Numbered from the stretch's first letter, positions 1 through 8,181 are shown. The stretch: 10,197 bases of DNA from an uncultured Bacteroidota bacterium (GCA_902766265.1 CACXCY010000183.1:1-10197); one strand, 5' to 3'. The notes: a model not told the origin generated them from the letters alone. Made by a program: numbers and translations.

Positions 1-564
1 GGGGTCTCCGCCGCAGTCGGGATGGCTTTCGTGACCGAACCAGTCGAAGGTGCCGCCCATGTCCACCTCTTTCTCGCTACGCATGTCGAAGAGGGTCAAG
101 TCGACCGTGGCGCCACGCGAATGTCCGCTCTTGGTGGCGATATAGTCCAGTTCAAACAGGCGGCTCTTGTCCACATTGGGATAGAAGTAACGCTTCATCG
201 TCGTGTCGCCCAAGTCTTGTCCCCAACGTACGAAATGGTCGACAGCCGTCTGCGGACGGTAGGCGTCGTAGATTTTCAGCCGGTAGCCCTGCGACTTCAG
301 GTCATCGCTGACGGCGCGCAGACTGTCGGCCGCCTCGCGAAGCAGCAGCGCCGTGGGCTGCAGGTAGCCGTCGATGCGAGAACCCACAAAATTGTAGGTG
401 CTGAAATAGCGGATTTCAAGGATGACGTCGGGCACCACATCGGTGACGTTGACGAAATACTTGGCATCGCCAAGTTCATTGCTGCCGTTATCCTTGTTGT
501 TGTCTTTGTTGCAGCCCGTCAAGAGCAGACAGGCCACCAGCAACGCGTAGCATATTTTTTTCAT
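1..564 (-). CDS. ddpX: D-alanyl-D-alanine dipeptidase (VanX/DdpX-like, peptidase M15D), lipoprotein, C-terminus cut by window edge
   Basis: The first 188 codons are visible; there is no stop before base 1. The protein starts with a lipoprotein signal: Lys2-Lys3, a hydrophobic stretch, and lipobox LTGC with Cys18. An Asn/Asp/Lys-rich linker follows to about residue 34. The peptidase domain then shows the VanX-family landmarks: YDAYRPQTAV with Arg103 (counterpart of the transition-state Arg of VanX), SGHSRGATVDLTL with the zinc ligands His148 and Asp155, and the FDWFGHESH segment at 173-181. The catalytic Glu and third zinc ligand, in the family's C-terminal EWWH motif, would lie beyond the edge. 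The family hydrolyses D-Ala-D-Ala, in van clusters for glycopeptide resistance and elsewhere for peptidoglycan recycling or nutrient use. A lipoprotein anchor implies action in the periplasm or at the surface, not the cytoplasm. It is the last visible gene of the minus-strand cluster, 41 bp after rluB. No van ligase or regulator is next to it, so a resistance role is not indicated. Confidence 0.88.
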   Translation of the reverse strand, partial: MKKICYALLVACLLLTGCNKDNNKDNGSNELGDAKYFVNVTDVVPDVILEIRYFSTYNFVGSRIDGYLQPTALLLREAADSLRAVSDDLKSQGYRLKIYDAYRPQTAVDHFVRWGQDLGDTTMKRYFYPNVDKSRLFELDYIATKSGHSRGATVDLTLFDMRSEKEVDMGGTFDWFGHESHPDCGGDP

Positions 565-605
565 TGTAGTAGTTTTTGTTTCAATTGAAAAGCATCCTAA
601 CACCG

Positions 606-1745
606 TCATATCATTTTCAGAAAGCCAACCTCCTTCTCAGTCAACTCACGGTAGCGACCGCGCGGCAAGTCCTTTTTGGTCAGCCCAGCAAAGACTGTTC
701 TGTCAAGTTTGTGGACCGTATAGCCGAGCGACTCAAAGATGCGGCGCACAATGCGGTTCTTTCCGCTGTGGAGCTGCACACCGACAATACGCTTGTCGAT
801 GCCAGCATGGTCGGACGACTGGGCATATTGCACATCGTCGACATGGATTGGGCCGTCTTCCAGCTCAATGCCATCGAGCATCTTCTGCATATCCTCACGC
901 GTCACCGGATGGTCCACCTCCACCTGGTACACCTTATACACTCCCGAAGAGGGATGGGTGAGTTTCTTGGACAGCTCGCCATCGTTGGTGAAGAGCAGCA
1001 AGCCGGTGGTATTGCGGTCCAGACGCCCCACGGGATAGATACGTTCCCTGCAAGCACCCTCGACCAGCTCCATCACCGTCTGACGCCCCTGCTGATCCTC
1101 AAGGGTCGTGATATAACCCTTGGGCTTGTTGAGCAATATGTAACGCTTGGTTTCGCTCTTGAGCGTATGGCCGTCGTAGGTGACCACGTCGCCCTCCTTG
1201 ACCAGGTAGCCCATCTGGGTGACGATCTCTCCGTTGACCATCACACTACCAGCTTCGATAAGCTTGTCGGCATCGCGACGGGAGCAGATGCCAGCATTGG
1301 AGATGTATTTGTTGAGCCGGATAAGACCTTTCGACGCATGGGTGGGTACATTGGGAGCCGACGATGCCCCTGCCGACGCACCTGCAACTGCTTTTTTCTT
1401 GAAAAAACCTTTAGGATTGCGACCGTCAAATCTGGATGCACGGTTCTTGCGGTCATCGCCTTCTCCATTGTAGCCACGACGCGGACGGTCGACGTCACGG
1501 TTGTCGTCCCAATGGCCACGATACGGACGGTCACTGTTTCCCCGTCCCGTGCCACGATAGGGGCGACCATCGGAATCGTCACCGTTGTGACGTTTGTAGC
1601 CGCGACGCTCGTCACGGTCTGCACGGTTGCCATCAGCATTCCCATTGAAAGGACGCTCCTGGCGGAAGCGGCGAGTGGATTGGTTGTTTCTGCCATTGGC
1701 GCCGTCACGGCGTCCTCTTGCTGGTTTCTGATAATTGTCTTCCAT
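606..1745 (-). CDS. rluB: 23S rRNA pseudouridine synthase, RsuA/RluB family, with long Arg/Gly/Asp-rich N-terminal extension
   Basis: 379 residues. Residues 1-115 are low-complexity and rich in Arg, Gly, Asp and Asn (repeated RPYRG, DRPRRGY-like pieces), likely disordered and RNA-binding. An Ala/Ser linker (119-131) leads to an S4 RNA-binding domain at about 141-190 (LIRLNKYISNAGICSRRDAD). The catalytic domain begins at about 200 (YILLNKPKGYITT). The catalytic Asp243 is in GRLDRNTTGLLLF, and the C-terminal family motif is GKNRIVRRIFESLGY (328-342). The family converts uridine to pseudouridine in rRNA; RluB acts on 23S rRNA U2605 (E. coli numbering). S4 plus the RLDxxTxGL form fits RluB best, but RluE/RluF/RsuA substrate specificity cannot be excluded. 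The E. coli enzyme lacks this N-terminal extension. The ATG at 1745 is the only start that includes the whole Arg/Gly region. It lies 46 bp after the small repeat protein gene, with a hairpin (1760-1785) in the gap. Confidence 0.92.
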   Translation of the reverse strand: MEDNYQKPARGRRDGANGRNNQSTRRFRQERPFNGNADGNRADRDERRGYKRHNGDDSDGRPYRGTGRGNSDRPYRGHWDDNRDVDRPRRGYNGEGDDRKNRASRFDGRNPKGFFKKKAVAGASAGASSAPNVPTHASKGLIRLNKYISNAGICSRRDADKLIEAGSVMVNGEIVTQMGYLVKEGDVVTYDGHTLKSETKRYILLNKPKGYITTLEDQQGRQTVMELVEGACRERIYPVGRLDRNTTGLLLFTNDGELSKKLTHPSSGVYKVYQVEVDHPVTREDMQKMLDGIELEDGPIHVDDVQYAQSSDHAGIDKRIVGVQLHSGKNRIVRRIFESLGYTVHKLDRTVFAGLTKKDLPRGRYRELTEKEVGFLKMI

Positions 1746-1759
1746 TAGAATAGTTTTGA

Positions 1760-1785
1760 ATAATTCACGTCTCCCGACGTATTAT
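1760..1785 (-). promoter_or_regulatory. Inverted repeat/hairpin in the leader of rluB
   Basis: The arms ACGTC (1767-1771) and GACGT (1776-1780) flank a 4-nt loop. After a 2-nt bulge, ATAAT (1760-1764) pairs with ATTAT (1781-1785), giving a 10-bp stem. It sits in the 46-bp gap, ending 14 bp before the rluB start. No T-tract follows it on the minus strand, so it is not a typical terminator. A leader structure or protein-binding site is possible; the function is not known. Confidence 0.4.
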
Positions 1786-1791
1786 AGATAA

Positions 1792-2199
1792 TTAGAAATG
1801 CATAACATAAGGCCCCGCATTCTCGGTGGCCTGAGTGTCGAGCACCACAGCAACCTCTTTGGCCATCATGATGAATATCTTCAAATCGTGGCCAGCCAAC
1901 CAAGCCAACGCCTGCTCTTCTTTGCGACAGGCCAGGGCGAACATCAGGTTGACTTTGTGGCAGTGGCGACCTATCCATATACGGGCCTTGTCATCTCCGT
2001 CGACAGCTTCCGAGAGAACCGCAAGCCATCCCTTGCCGGATTTCACCAGAAAGTCCTGCGCGGAACGGTCGCCCCTCACCGAGTTGGAAAAGGCAGCCAA
2101 CTCTGGATAGCCGTTGTCCAAGAGCCATTTAAAGAAATCTCGATTTCCTTTTATGCTCTCTATCAACGCCAACAATATTTTGACCGGATACTTTTCCAC
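1792..2199 (-). CDS. Hypothetical protein made of four 25-residue helical repeats
   Basis: 135 residues of unknown function. I see no signal peptide, membrane segment or catalytic motif. From residue 16 on, the protein is four repeats of exactly 25 residues. The pattern is roughly [IVC]-x-G-[ND]-x-x-[FA]-x-x-W-[LI], then about 8 residues, then L-A. Gly18/Gly43/Gly68/Lys93 align, as do Trp25/Phe50/Trp75/Trp100. Such short helical repeats usually form a solenoid-like binding scaffold; that is inference. The start is a GTG at 2199: an in-frame stop lies 15-17 bp upstream, and no ATG precedes the first repeat. The gene begins 26 bp after pheT and is followed 46 bp later by rluB, so co-transcription is likely. 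A plus-strand ORF at 1798-2214 covers the same bases. The minus frame is preferred because of the cluster orientation and the regular protein repeat. I recall similar small proteins in Bacteroides and Prevotella, but cannot check this here. Confidence 0.75.
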   Translation of the reverse strand: MEKYPVKILLALIESIKGNRDFFKWLLDNGYPELAAFSNSVRGDRSAQDFLVKSGKGWLAVLSEAVDGDDKARIWIGRHCHKVNLMFALACRKEEQALAWLAGHDLKIFIMMAKEVAVVLDTQATENAGPYVMHF

Positions 2200-2225
2200 A
2201 ACTATCGAAACTAATCAGATTGACA

Positions 2226-4712
2226 TTAACTGCGTATCTTGGCACCCAATTGGCTCTCCAGATTCTTCTGCAGCTTGGCCATCACTGCCTCAATCTGCTT
2301 GTCGTTAAGCGTCTTCTCATTGTCTTGAAGGATAAAGCTGACAGCATACGATTTCATACCTCCTGCAATGCCTTTACCCTCGTAGACATCGAAGATGCTG
2401 ACCTGCTTGAGCAGCTTTTTCTCTGTCTGGCGAGCCACATTCTCGATTTCGGCGAAGGTGACTCCCTTGTCCAGCACCAACGCCAAGTCGCGACGCACTT
2501 CCGGGAACTTCGGCACCTCGGTATAGGTGACCTCTTTGTTGGGCAAAGACTTCATGAACAAATCCCAGTCAAAGTCTGCATAAAAGACTTCCTGTTTGCA
2601 ATCCATCGCCTTCAACGTTGCCTGCGACAGACGGCCCAGTGAGACAAGTTGCTTGTGGCTGTCTTTGAAGACCAAGGCGATACCATCGTCGTAGAACTTC
2701 TCGGTAGCAGTGACCAATTGGAGGCGCGACATAGGAATACGCAACCGACGGAGGATATTTATTACATGGGCTTTGAGATAATAGAAATCCGTAGGCATAT
2801 CCTTCAGCTTCCAGTTCTCGGGAACCTCGGCACCAGTCATGAAGATGCTGAGATGCATCACCTCCGTGTAGCGTTTGGTCACCTGCACATCGTCGCTATT
2901 CTCCGGATTATGGAAATAAGCACGGCCAAACTCATAAAGCTTCTGGTTAGGTATCTTATGGTTGAGATTGTGGACTATACACTCCAGTCCGCTATAGAGC
3001 AGCGTCTGTCTCATGACATTAAGCTCTTTGCTAAGCGGATTGAGGATAACCACAGACCGATGGGCGTCAAAGTCGGGATTGTTTTCGTAATACGACGACT
3101 TCGTGAGCGAGTTGTTCATAATCTCGCTGAATCCATTATATGTCAGGAAATCGGACGCGATATTCTGGATTTTGCGCGGATTGGGCTTCTCTCCATAGGA
3201 AAGACAGCTATTGAGACGCTCATCGAAAGTGATGTTGTTGTAGCCGTAGATACGCATGATTTCCTCCACCACATCGCACTCCCGATAGACGTCGACCTTG
3301 CATGTGGGGATGCGGAGACGCATACCGTCTTTGTCTTCACTCACAATTTCAATGTCAAGCGAGGTCAATGCCGTGCGGACAGCATCCAATGGTATCTGCG
3401 TTCCTATAAGGTTGAATACACGCTGGAAATTGATATCAACCTCTGCCCGGTCGATAGTCTTAGGATAGATGTCGACCATGTCGCCGCATATTTCGCCGCC
3501 AGCCAATTGCTGGATGAGCGAAGCGGCACGACGAATAGCCCACACGGTGATGTTGGGGTCGCAGCCACGTTCGTAGCGGAACGATGCGTCTGTCTTCAAT
3601 GTGTGACGCTTGGAAGTCTTGCGGATGCTCACAGGGTTGAAATATGCGCTTTCAAGAAACACGTTGGCTGTCTGCATAGTCACTCCCGATTTCTGTCCAC
3701 CGAACACACCCGCTATGCACATCGGTTCCTGTTGGGAACAAATCATCAGGTCTTTGTCGGAAAGCGTACGTTCCACACCGTCCAGCGTGACAAACTTGGT
3801 ACCTTCCGCCACCGTCTTGACAATAACTTCGCCGCCGTCAATCTTGTCAGCATCAAAAGCATGCAGAGGTTGCCCCACCTCCATCAGCACAAAATTCGTA
3901 ACGTCAACAATATTGTTGATGGGGCGAATACCCACGGTACGTAATTTGTTCTTCAGCCAATCAGGGCTCTCTGCCACTTTGACGCCACGAATGGTGAGTC
4001 CCGTATAACGCGGACAGAGCTCAGCATTCTCCACACTGACACGGATAGGTGTCCCTTGGGCCGTCGGCTTGGCTACAGGCGCTTCCGGCCATTTGATATG
4101 GACACCGGCATGATTGCGAGTGTTCAGCACAGCCACCACATCGCGTGCCACACCGATATGGGATGTCGCATCCGAACGGTTGGCTGTAATGGCCACCTCA
4201 AGCGTATAATCTTCCTCTACATTGAAATACTGTTTGGCCGGCATACCCACCGGAGCGTCATCGGGCAGGACCATGATGCCGTCATGGTCGGACCCCAGCT
4301 GCAGTTCGTCGGCGGCACAGAGCATACCCTCGCTCACCGCACCGCGTATTTTCGATTTCTTGATTTCAAAATATTCCGTATCGGAAGTCCATATCTGCGT
4401 GCCGATGGTGGCGCACACCACCTTCTGGCCTGCAGCCACGTTGGGAGCCCCACAGACTATATCGAGCAAACGAGGTTCCTGTTGCTCAAATCCGCCAACA
4501 TCGACGGTAGTGATATGCAGATGGTCGGAGTCGGGATGAGGCACGCAGGTCTTCACCTGGGCTATAACCACATGTTCCAAGCCACCTTTGATAGTTTCCA
4601 CTTTCTCCACACCTTCGATTTCCAAACCGGAGAAAGTCAGCAAATCGTCCAACTCATGGGGAGTAAGAGTAGTGTCAACATACTCTTTCAACCATTTGTA
4701 TGATATTTTCAT
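2226..4712 (-). CDS. pheT: Phenylalanine--tRNA ligase beta subunit
   Basis: 828 residues, the usual size for bacterial PheT. It forms the alpha2-beta2 PheRS with PheS and charges tRNA-Phe. Domain order is normal: N-terminal piece (MKISYKWLKEYVD); EMAP/OB-fold tRNA-binding domain at about 42-155, with PHPDSDHL (59-66) and the CGAPN turn (87-91); B3/B4 editing domain at about 215-400, including RPINNIVDVTNFV (263-275), GQPLHAFD (280-287) and RYERGCDP (379-386); B5 domain at about 410-490, ending in VEEIMRIYGYNNI (482-494); the catalytic-like core at about 505-700; and the C-terminal FDX-ACB anticodon-binding domain from about 735 (PKFPEVRRDLALV). No key segment is missing. pheS is not in the window, so alpha and beta are unlinked here or pheS is far away; many Bacteroidetes have them apart. 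The gene starts 33 bp after the glycosyltransferase and ends 26 bp before the repeat protein. Confidence 0.98.
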   Translation of the reverse strand: MKISYKWLKEYVDTTLTPHELDDLLTFSGLEIEGVEKVETIKGGLEHVVIAQVKTCVPHPDSDHLHITTVDVGGFEQQEPRLLDIVCGAPNVAAGQKVVCATIGTQIWTSDTEYFEIKKSKIRGAVSEGMLCAADELQLGSDHDGIMVLPDDAPVGMPAKQYFNVEEDYTLEVAITANRSDATSHIGVARDVVAVLNTRNHAGVHIKWPEAPVAKPTAQGTPIRVSVENAELCPRYTGLTIRGVKVAESPDWLKNKLRTVGIRPINNIVDVTNFVLMEVGQPLHAFDADKIDGGEVIVKTVAEGTKFVTLDGVERTLSDKDLMICSQQEPMCIAGVFGGQKSGVTMQTANVFLESAYFNPVSIRKTSKRHTLKTDASFRYERGCDPNITVWAIRRAASLIQQLAGGEICGDMVDIYPKTIDRAEVDINFQRVFNLIGTQIPLDAVRTALTSLDIEIVSEDKDGMRLRIPTCKVDVYRECDVVEEIMRIYGYNNITFDERLNSCLSYGEKPNPRKIQNIASDFLTYNGFSEIMNNSLTKSSYYENNPDFDAHRSVVILNPLSKELNVMRQTLLYSGLECIVHNLNHKIPNQKLYEFGRAYFHNPENSDDVQVTKRYTEVMHLSIFMTGAEVPENWKLKDMPTDFYYLKAHVINILRRLRIPMSRLQLVTATEKFYDDGIALVFKDSHKQLVSLGRLSQATLKAMDCKQEVFYADFDWDLFMKSLPNKEVTYTEVPKFPEVRRDLALVLDKGVTFAEIENVARQTEKKLLKQVSIFDVYEGKGIAGGMKSYAVSFILQDNEKTLNDKQIEAVMAKLQKNLESQLGAKIRS

Positions 4713-4745
4713 TGATTAGTGCTTATATAGTTTTGTGTAATCTTT

Positions 4746-6395
4746 TCATTCTTCATCCATATTGAGATGAGGTCGCAATTGCTCCGCCTTGATAGAATCG
4801 GCCTTGTTCTTTGCGGCTATTCTTTCCACCGTAGCCAGCGAATCGGCCAACTGCTCTAATTTAGGCACCGCACGATACACGTGATAAAGCTTTGTAGGCA
4901 GTTTCACCTTAATATAGGAGGTGGGGATATTGAGTCGCTTCACATCGGAGAACAGCGACATCATGTGCTCGTGAGTGAGAGCAGTGTCGAAAGTAATGCT
5001 CTTGTAGCGCATATAATAACTGGCTGCTGTATGGTCGGCAGCCAACTCGGGCGTCACCGACACCACCTCGCCTTCCTGCAGTAACGGCAGAATCTGATGC
5101 ATATCGTTTATCAAGTCGGCATCTTTCGACACCTTGGAGATACTGGAGAGGTTAAGGACTATCGCTGTGGTCATAACAATAATGGCAATGGTAGAGAGAA
5201 TCTGGTTGGCCACCGGCTTGATAGCACTCATACGAGCCACTGCAATATTGTTGACAAAACAAGCGGAGCTTATGGCAAACATGGGCAACATGGATACCAG
5301 ATAGTAGTCTTGCTGCTTTAACGTGAACAGAATCGGAACCACACCAGCCATACCCAGACAGAAGAAACGCCACGTCAGACGAGAGTTCCGAAGGTCATCG
5401 CTCGACAGCTTTTCTTTATGTCTCCAATATAAAACATATTGTGCGTAGTGATTCTTCCTGAGACGGACAATGCTCACAACGACAAGCACGATTACAGGAA
5501 CCAGCATCTGCAAGACCAGTTCGTTCAGAATGAAGAAGTGACTTGATACCGTCTGCCCATACAACATGCCATCCATAAATTGATGACGCACATAGCCCTT
5601 GACTGCCGGTTGGACGCCGGGGGTAAGCCATATCAGCAGCGCACCCCCACCAACCCATGTTGCCACAATAAGCAAAGTGTCGATAATGGGGTATAAAATC
5701 TTTTCGTGCTGACCGAAAAGCCAGAAAATAAGCGGCATAGCGGCTGTATATAAGCCCGAGAATCCTTTAACCATAAAAGCCACCGACATCCAAATGGAAG
5801 ACATAATGGCCCACAGAAAGCTATACAGATACCGAAGCCACGGACGGGGTTTGTCGGGATGTTCTTCTGCATACTTACGCGCTTCGCGCCGCACCTTATA
5901 GCCGTGCAGCAGACTGCATACCGACATGAGCACAAAGATGGTGAGTGGCGTTTCCAGCAGGTTGTCCGTAGCCGTCCGCGTCACCACAGGCGCCAGCATC
6001 CAGAACAATATGGGGAGCCAGCCCGTGCGACGCGAGTTTCCTACCAAGACCCATATCCTCACTATGAGCAGCAGACAGATGATGAAAAGGACCATGGAAT
6101 ACAGCTTGTCGAAGATGTACGAATCGCCAACCAGTTTCATCACCCAGTTTTCAAGGTAATAACCCAACGGCATATAGGCATGGCTGGTCAACGACCCCTC
6201 TCCCACCGTCATTGAAGGTAGCCAGAAGTCAACGTAATGTCCCGCGCTGTAGATGCCTCGGGCGTTGATACCGTTTTCCAATCCAACCAACGACATGCCT
6301 TCTGTCAGGAAGGAACCGCTGATAATGAGCAGCAGCAACCCCACAACAATGAAATAGATGTGGGTATGTGACTGAAATTTCTTGGTTACTCTCAT
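4746..6395 (-). CDS. GT-C membrane glycosyltransferase, ArnT/PMT (GT39/GT83)-like
   Basis: 549 residues with many hydrophobic segments. Clear ones lie at about 12-30, 98-118, 126-160, 190-208, 212-227, 236-257, 290-311, 342-358, 364-384 and 396-416. A soluble C-terminal region follows (about 420-549) with a charged tail. The first extracytoplasmic loop has the layout of lipid-phosphate-sugar-dependent GT-C enzymes: GLENGINARGIYSAGHYVDF (38-57), where ENG stands where the acidic DE motif is usual, then SHAYMPLGYYLENW (71-84), matching the KPPLxYWL region. MVKGFSGLYTAAMPLIFW (208-225) and KQQDYYLVSMLPMFAI (360-375) resemble ArnT-family positions. The likely role is to move a sugar from an undecaprenyl-phosphate carrier to a lipid, glycan or protein on the periplasmic side. 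Donor and acceptor cannot be read from the sequence. It lies between glnS (52 bp) and pheT (33 bp) with no other glycan gene nearby. Confidence 0.82.
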   Translation of the reverse strand: MRVTKKFQSHTHIYFIVVGLLLLIISGSFLTEGMSLVGLENGINARGIYSAGHYVDFWLPSMTVGEGSLTSHAYMPLGYYLENWVMKLVGDSYIFDKLYSMVLFIICLLLIVRIWVLVGNSRRTGWLPILFWMLAPVVTRTATDNLLETPLTIFVLMSVCSLLHGYKVRREARKYAEEHPDKPRPWLRYLYSFLWAIMSSIWMSVAFMVKGFSGLYTAAMPLIFWLFGQHEKILYPIIDTLLIVATWVGGGALLIWLTPGVQPAVKGYVRHQFMDGMLYGQTVSSHFFILNELVLQMLVPVIVLVVVSIVRLRKNHYAQYVLYWRHKEKLSSDDLRNSRLTWRFFCLGMAGVVPILFTLKQQDYYLVSMLPMFAISSACFVNNIAVARMSAIKPVANQILSTIAIIVMTTAIVLNLSSISKVSKDADLINDMHQILPLLQEGEVVSVTPELAADHTAASYYMRYKSITFDTALTHEHMMSLFSDVKRLNIPTSYIKVKLPTKLYHVYRAVPKLEQLADSLATVERIAAKNKADSIKAEQLRPHLNMDEE

Positions 6396-6447
6396 AGCGT
6401 TGAAGTGTTATGGTGTTTTGTAGGATGATGATTCACAACAGTAGATA

Positions 6448-8181
6448 CTACTTGATTTTAGCCCAACTGTCTTTAAGCGTGCAGGAACGGTTGAATACCA
6501 GGTGTTCGGGAGTGCTGTCCTTGTCGATACAGAAGTAGCCCATGCGCTCAAACTGGAAGCGGTCGGGCTCCATGATGCCTGTCTCTGCGTTCTCTCTCAT
6601 AGCCGCCGTTGCGAGGGAGGGCTCCAGCTGGCAATGCTGCAACACATGAAGCGAGTCGGGGTTGAGGTTGTCCAGGAAGGTCTTGCCTTCCGTCACCTCG
6701 TCGGGACACTCGGTGGCAAAAAGACGGTCGAAGAGCCGCACCTCGGCCTCGATGGCATGTTTGGCGCTCACCCAATGGATGGTGCCTTTCACTTTGCGCC
6801 CATCGGGGGAATCGCCGCCACGGGTGGCCGGGTCGTAGGTACAATGAATGCAGGTGATACGCCCATCGGCATCTTTCTCCACACTTTGGCAGGTGACGAA
6901 ATAAGCGTAACGGAGGCGCACCTCGCTGCCGGGGCTCAAACGGAAGTACTTCTTGGGGGGATTCTCCATGAAGTCGTCACGCTCGATATAGAGCTCCCTG
7001 CAGAATGGGACCTGGCGCGTGCCGGCATCGGCGTCCTCCGGATTGTTGACTGCCGTAAGCATCTCTTCTTGTCCTTCGGGATAGTTGTCTATCACCAGCT
7101 TGATTGGATCGAGTACCGCCATCCGACGTTGCGCCACCTTGTTGAGATGCTCTCTCAGCGAGAATTCCAGCAGAGAGTAGTCTATGACGTTGTCGCGCTT
7201 GGCCACACCTATACGCTCGCAGAAGCTGCGGATGCTCTCTGGCGTATAGCCACGACGACGAAATCCACAGATGGTCGGCATCCGGGGATCGTCCCAACCG
7301 CTGACGTAGTGCTCATTCACCAGTTGCAACAACTTGCGCTTCGACATCACCGTGTAGTTGATATTGAGGCGGGCAAACTCATACTGGTGTGACGGGAATA
7401 TGCCCAGTTGCTGGATGAACCAGTCGTAAAGCGGACGATGGATATCAAACTCAAGGGTGCAGATGGAGTGGGTGATATTCTCAATGGAGTCGCTCTGTCC
7501 GTGAGCATAGTCGTACATCGGGTAGATACACCACTTGTCGCCCGTGCGGTGGTGGTGAGCATGAAGAATGCGGTACATGATGGGGTCGCGGAACATCATA
7601 TTCGGGCTGGTCATGTCTATCTTGGCACGCAGGACCTTGCTTCCATCGGCAAATTCGCCATTCTTCATACGCTCAAAGAGGTCCAAGTTTTCCTCCACGC
7701 TACGGTTTCTGTAGGGAGAGTCCTTGCCTGGCTGAGTCACCGTGCCACGGTTCTGACGGATTTCATCCAGTGTCTGGTCGTCAACATAGGCCAGACCTTT
7801 GCGGATAAGCTCCTGTGCCCACATGTAGAGCTGGTCGAAATAGTCGGATGCATAGTGGACTCCGGCCCAGCGGAACCCCAACCACTTGATGTCTTCCTGG
7901 ATGGCGTCGACATATTCGGTGTCCTCCTTCACGGGGTTGGTGTCGTCAAAACGCAGGTTTGTCTTGCCGCCATACTTCTGGGCAAGGCCGAAATTAATGC
8001 AGATACTCTTGGCGTGACCGATATGCAGATAGCCGTTGGGTTCGGGGGGGAAGCGGGTGAGAATGCTCTTGTAGGTTCCTTCGTTCAGTCCCTGTTCAAT
8101 AATCTCTTCAAGGAAGTTGAGCTGTTTTTCGCCGCCCGAAGCAGCAGAAACGGCGGTGTCTGTTGACTTGTTGTCTTGCAT
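6448..8181 (-). CDS. glnS: Glutamine--tRNA ligase
   Basis: 577 residues, close to the E. coli enzyme (about 554). It charges tRNA-Gln with glutamine. The class I signature is present: PPEPNGYLHIGHAKSI (45-60) contains HIGH, and VMSKRKL (278-284) is the KMSKS loop. FDDTNP (78-83) and EDTEYVDAIQEDIKWLGF (86-103) are typical of the GlxRS core, and the ELHIGHA-to-YLHIGHA form points to GlnRS rather than GluRS. The beta-barrel anticodon-binding region runs from about 345 to the end. Some Bacteroidetes GlnRS carry a C-terminal YqeY domain; this one does not. The chosen ATG gives a 20-residue polar N-terminus before the conserved LNFLEEII helix; no Shine-Dalgarno sequence is visible, which is normal in this phylum. 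It is the promoter-proximal gene of the six-gene minus-strand cluster, about 46 nt downstream of the predicted transcription start. Confidence 0.98.
   Translation of the reverse strand: MQDNKSTDTAVSAASGGEKQLNFLEEIIEQGLNEGTYKSILTRFPPEPNGYLHIGHAKSICINFGLAQKYGGKTNLRFDDTNPVKEDTEYVDAIQEDIKWLGFRWAGVHYASDYFDQLYMWAQELIRKGLAYVDDQTLDEIRQNRGTVTQPGKDSPYRNRSVEENLDLFERMKNGEFADGSKVLRAKIDMTSPNMMFRDPIMYRILHAHHHRTGDKWCIYPMYDYAHGQSDSIENITHSICTLEFDIHRPLYDWFIQQLGIFPSHQYEFARLNINYTVMSKRKLLQLVNEHYVSGWDDPRMPTICGFRRRGYTPESIRSFCERIGVAKRDNVIDYSLLEFSLREHLNKVAQRRMAVLDPIKLVIDNYPEGQEEMLTAVNNPEDADAGTRQVPFCRELYIERDDFMENPPKKYFRLSPGSEVRLRYAYFVTCQSVEKDADGRITCIHCTYDPATRGGDSPDGRKVKGTIHWVSAKHAIEAEVRLFDRLFATECPDEVTEGKTFLDNLNPDSLHVLQHCQLEPSLATAAMRENAETGIMEPDRFQFERMGYFCIDKDSTPEHLVFNRSCTLKDSWAKIK

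Noticed and set aside
579..590. Perfect 12-bp palindrome TTTCAATTGAAA just before the dipeptidase start
   Set aside because: A 12-bp perfect palindrome is expected two or three times by chance in 10 kb, and this one is AT-rich. It could be an operator but nothing else supports it.
576..1748. Plus-strand 390-codon open frame
   Set aside because: It lies wholly opposite rluB, whose protein has clear S4 and catalytic motifs. The plus-strand translation has no recognisable domain and is an antisense shadow.
1798..2214. Plus-strand 138-codon open frame opposite the small repeat protein
   Set aside because: It begins with ATG, unlike the GTG-started minus frame, but the minus frame matches the operon direction and spacing and shows a regular 25-residue repeat. 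The plus frame shows no pattern.
2649..3944. Plus-strand 431-codon open frame
   Set aside because: It is antisense to pheT, which is intact and full-length over the same bases.
6502..8166. Two long plus-strand open frames (6502-7392 and 7408-8166)
   Set aside because: Both are antisense to glnS, which has intact HIGH and MSKRK motifs. They reflect codon bias on the coding strand.
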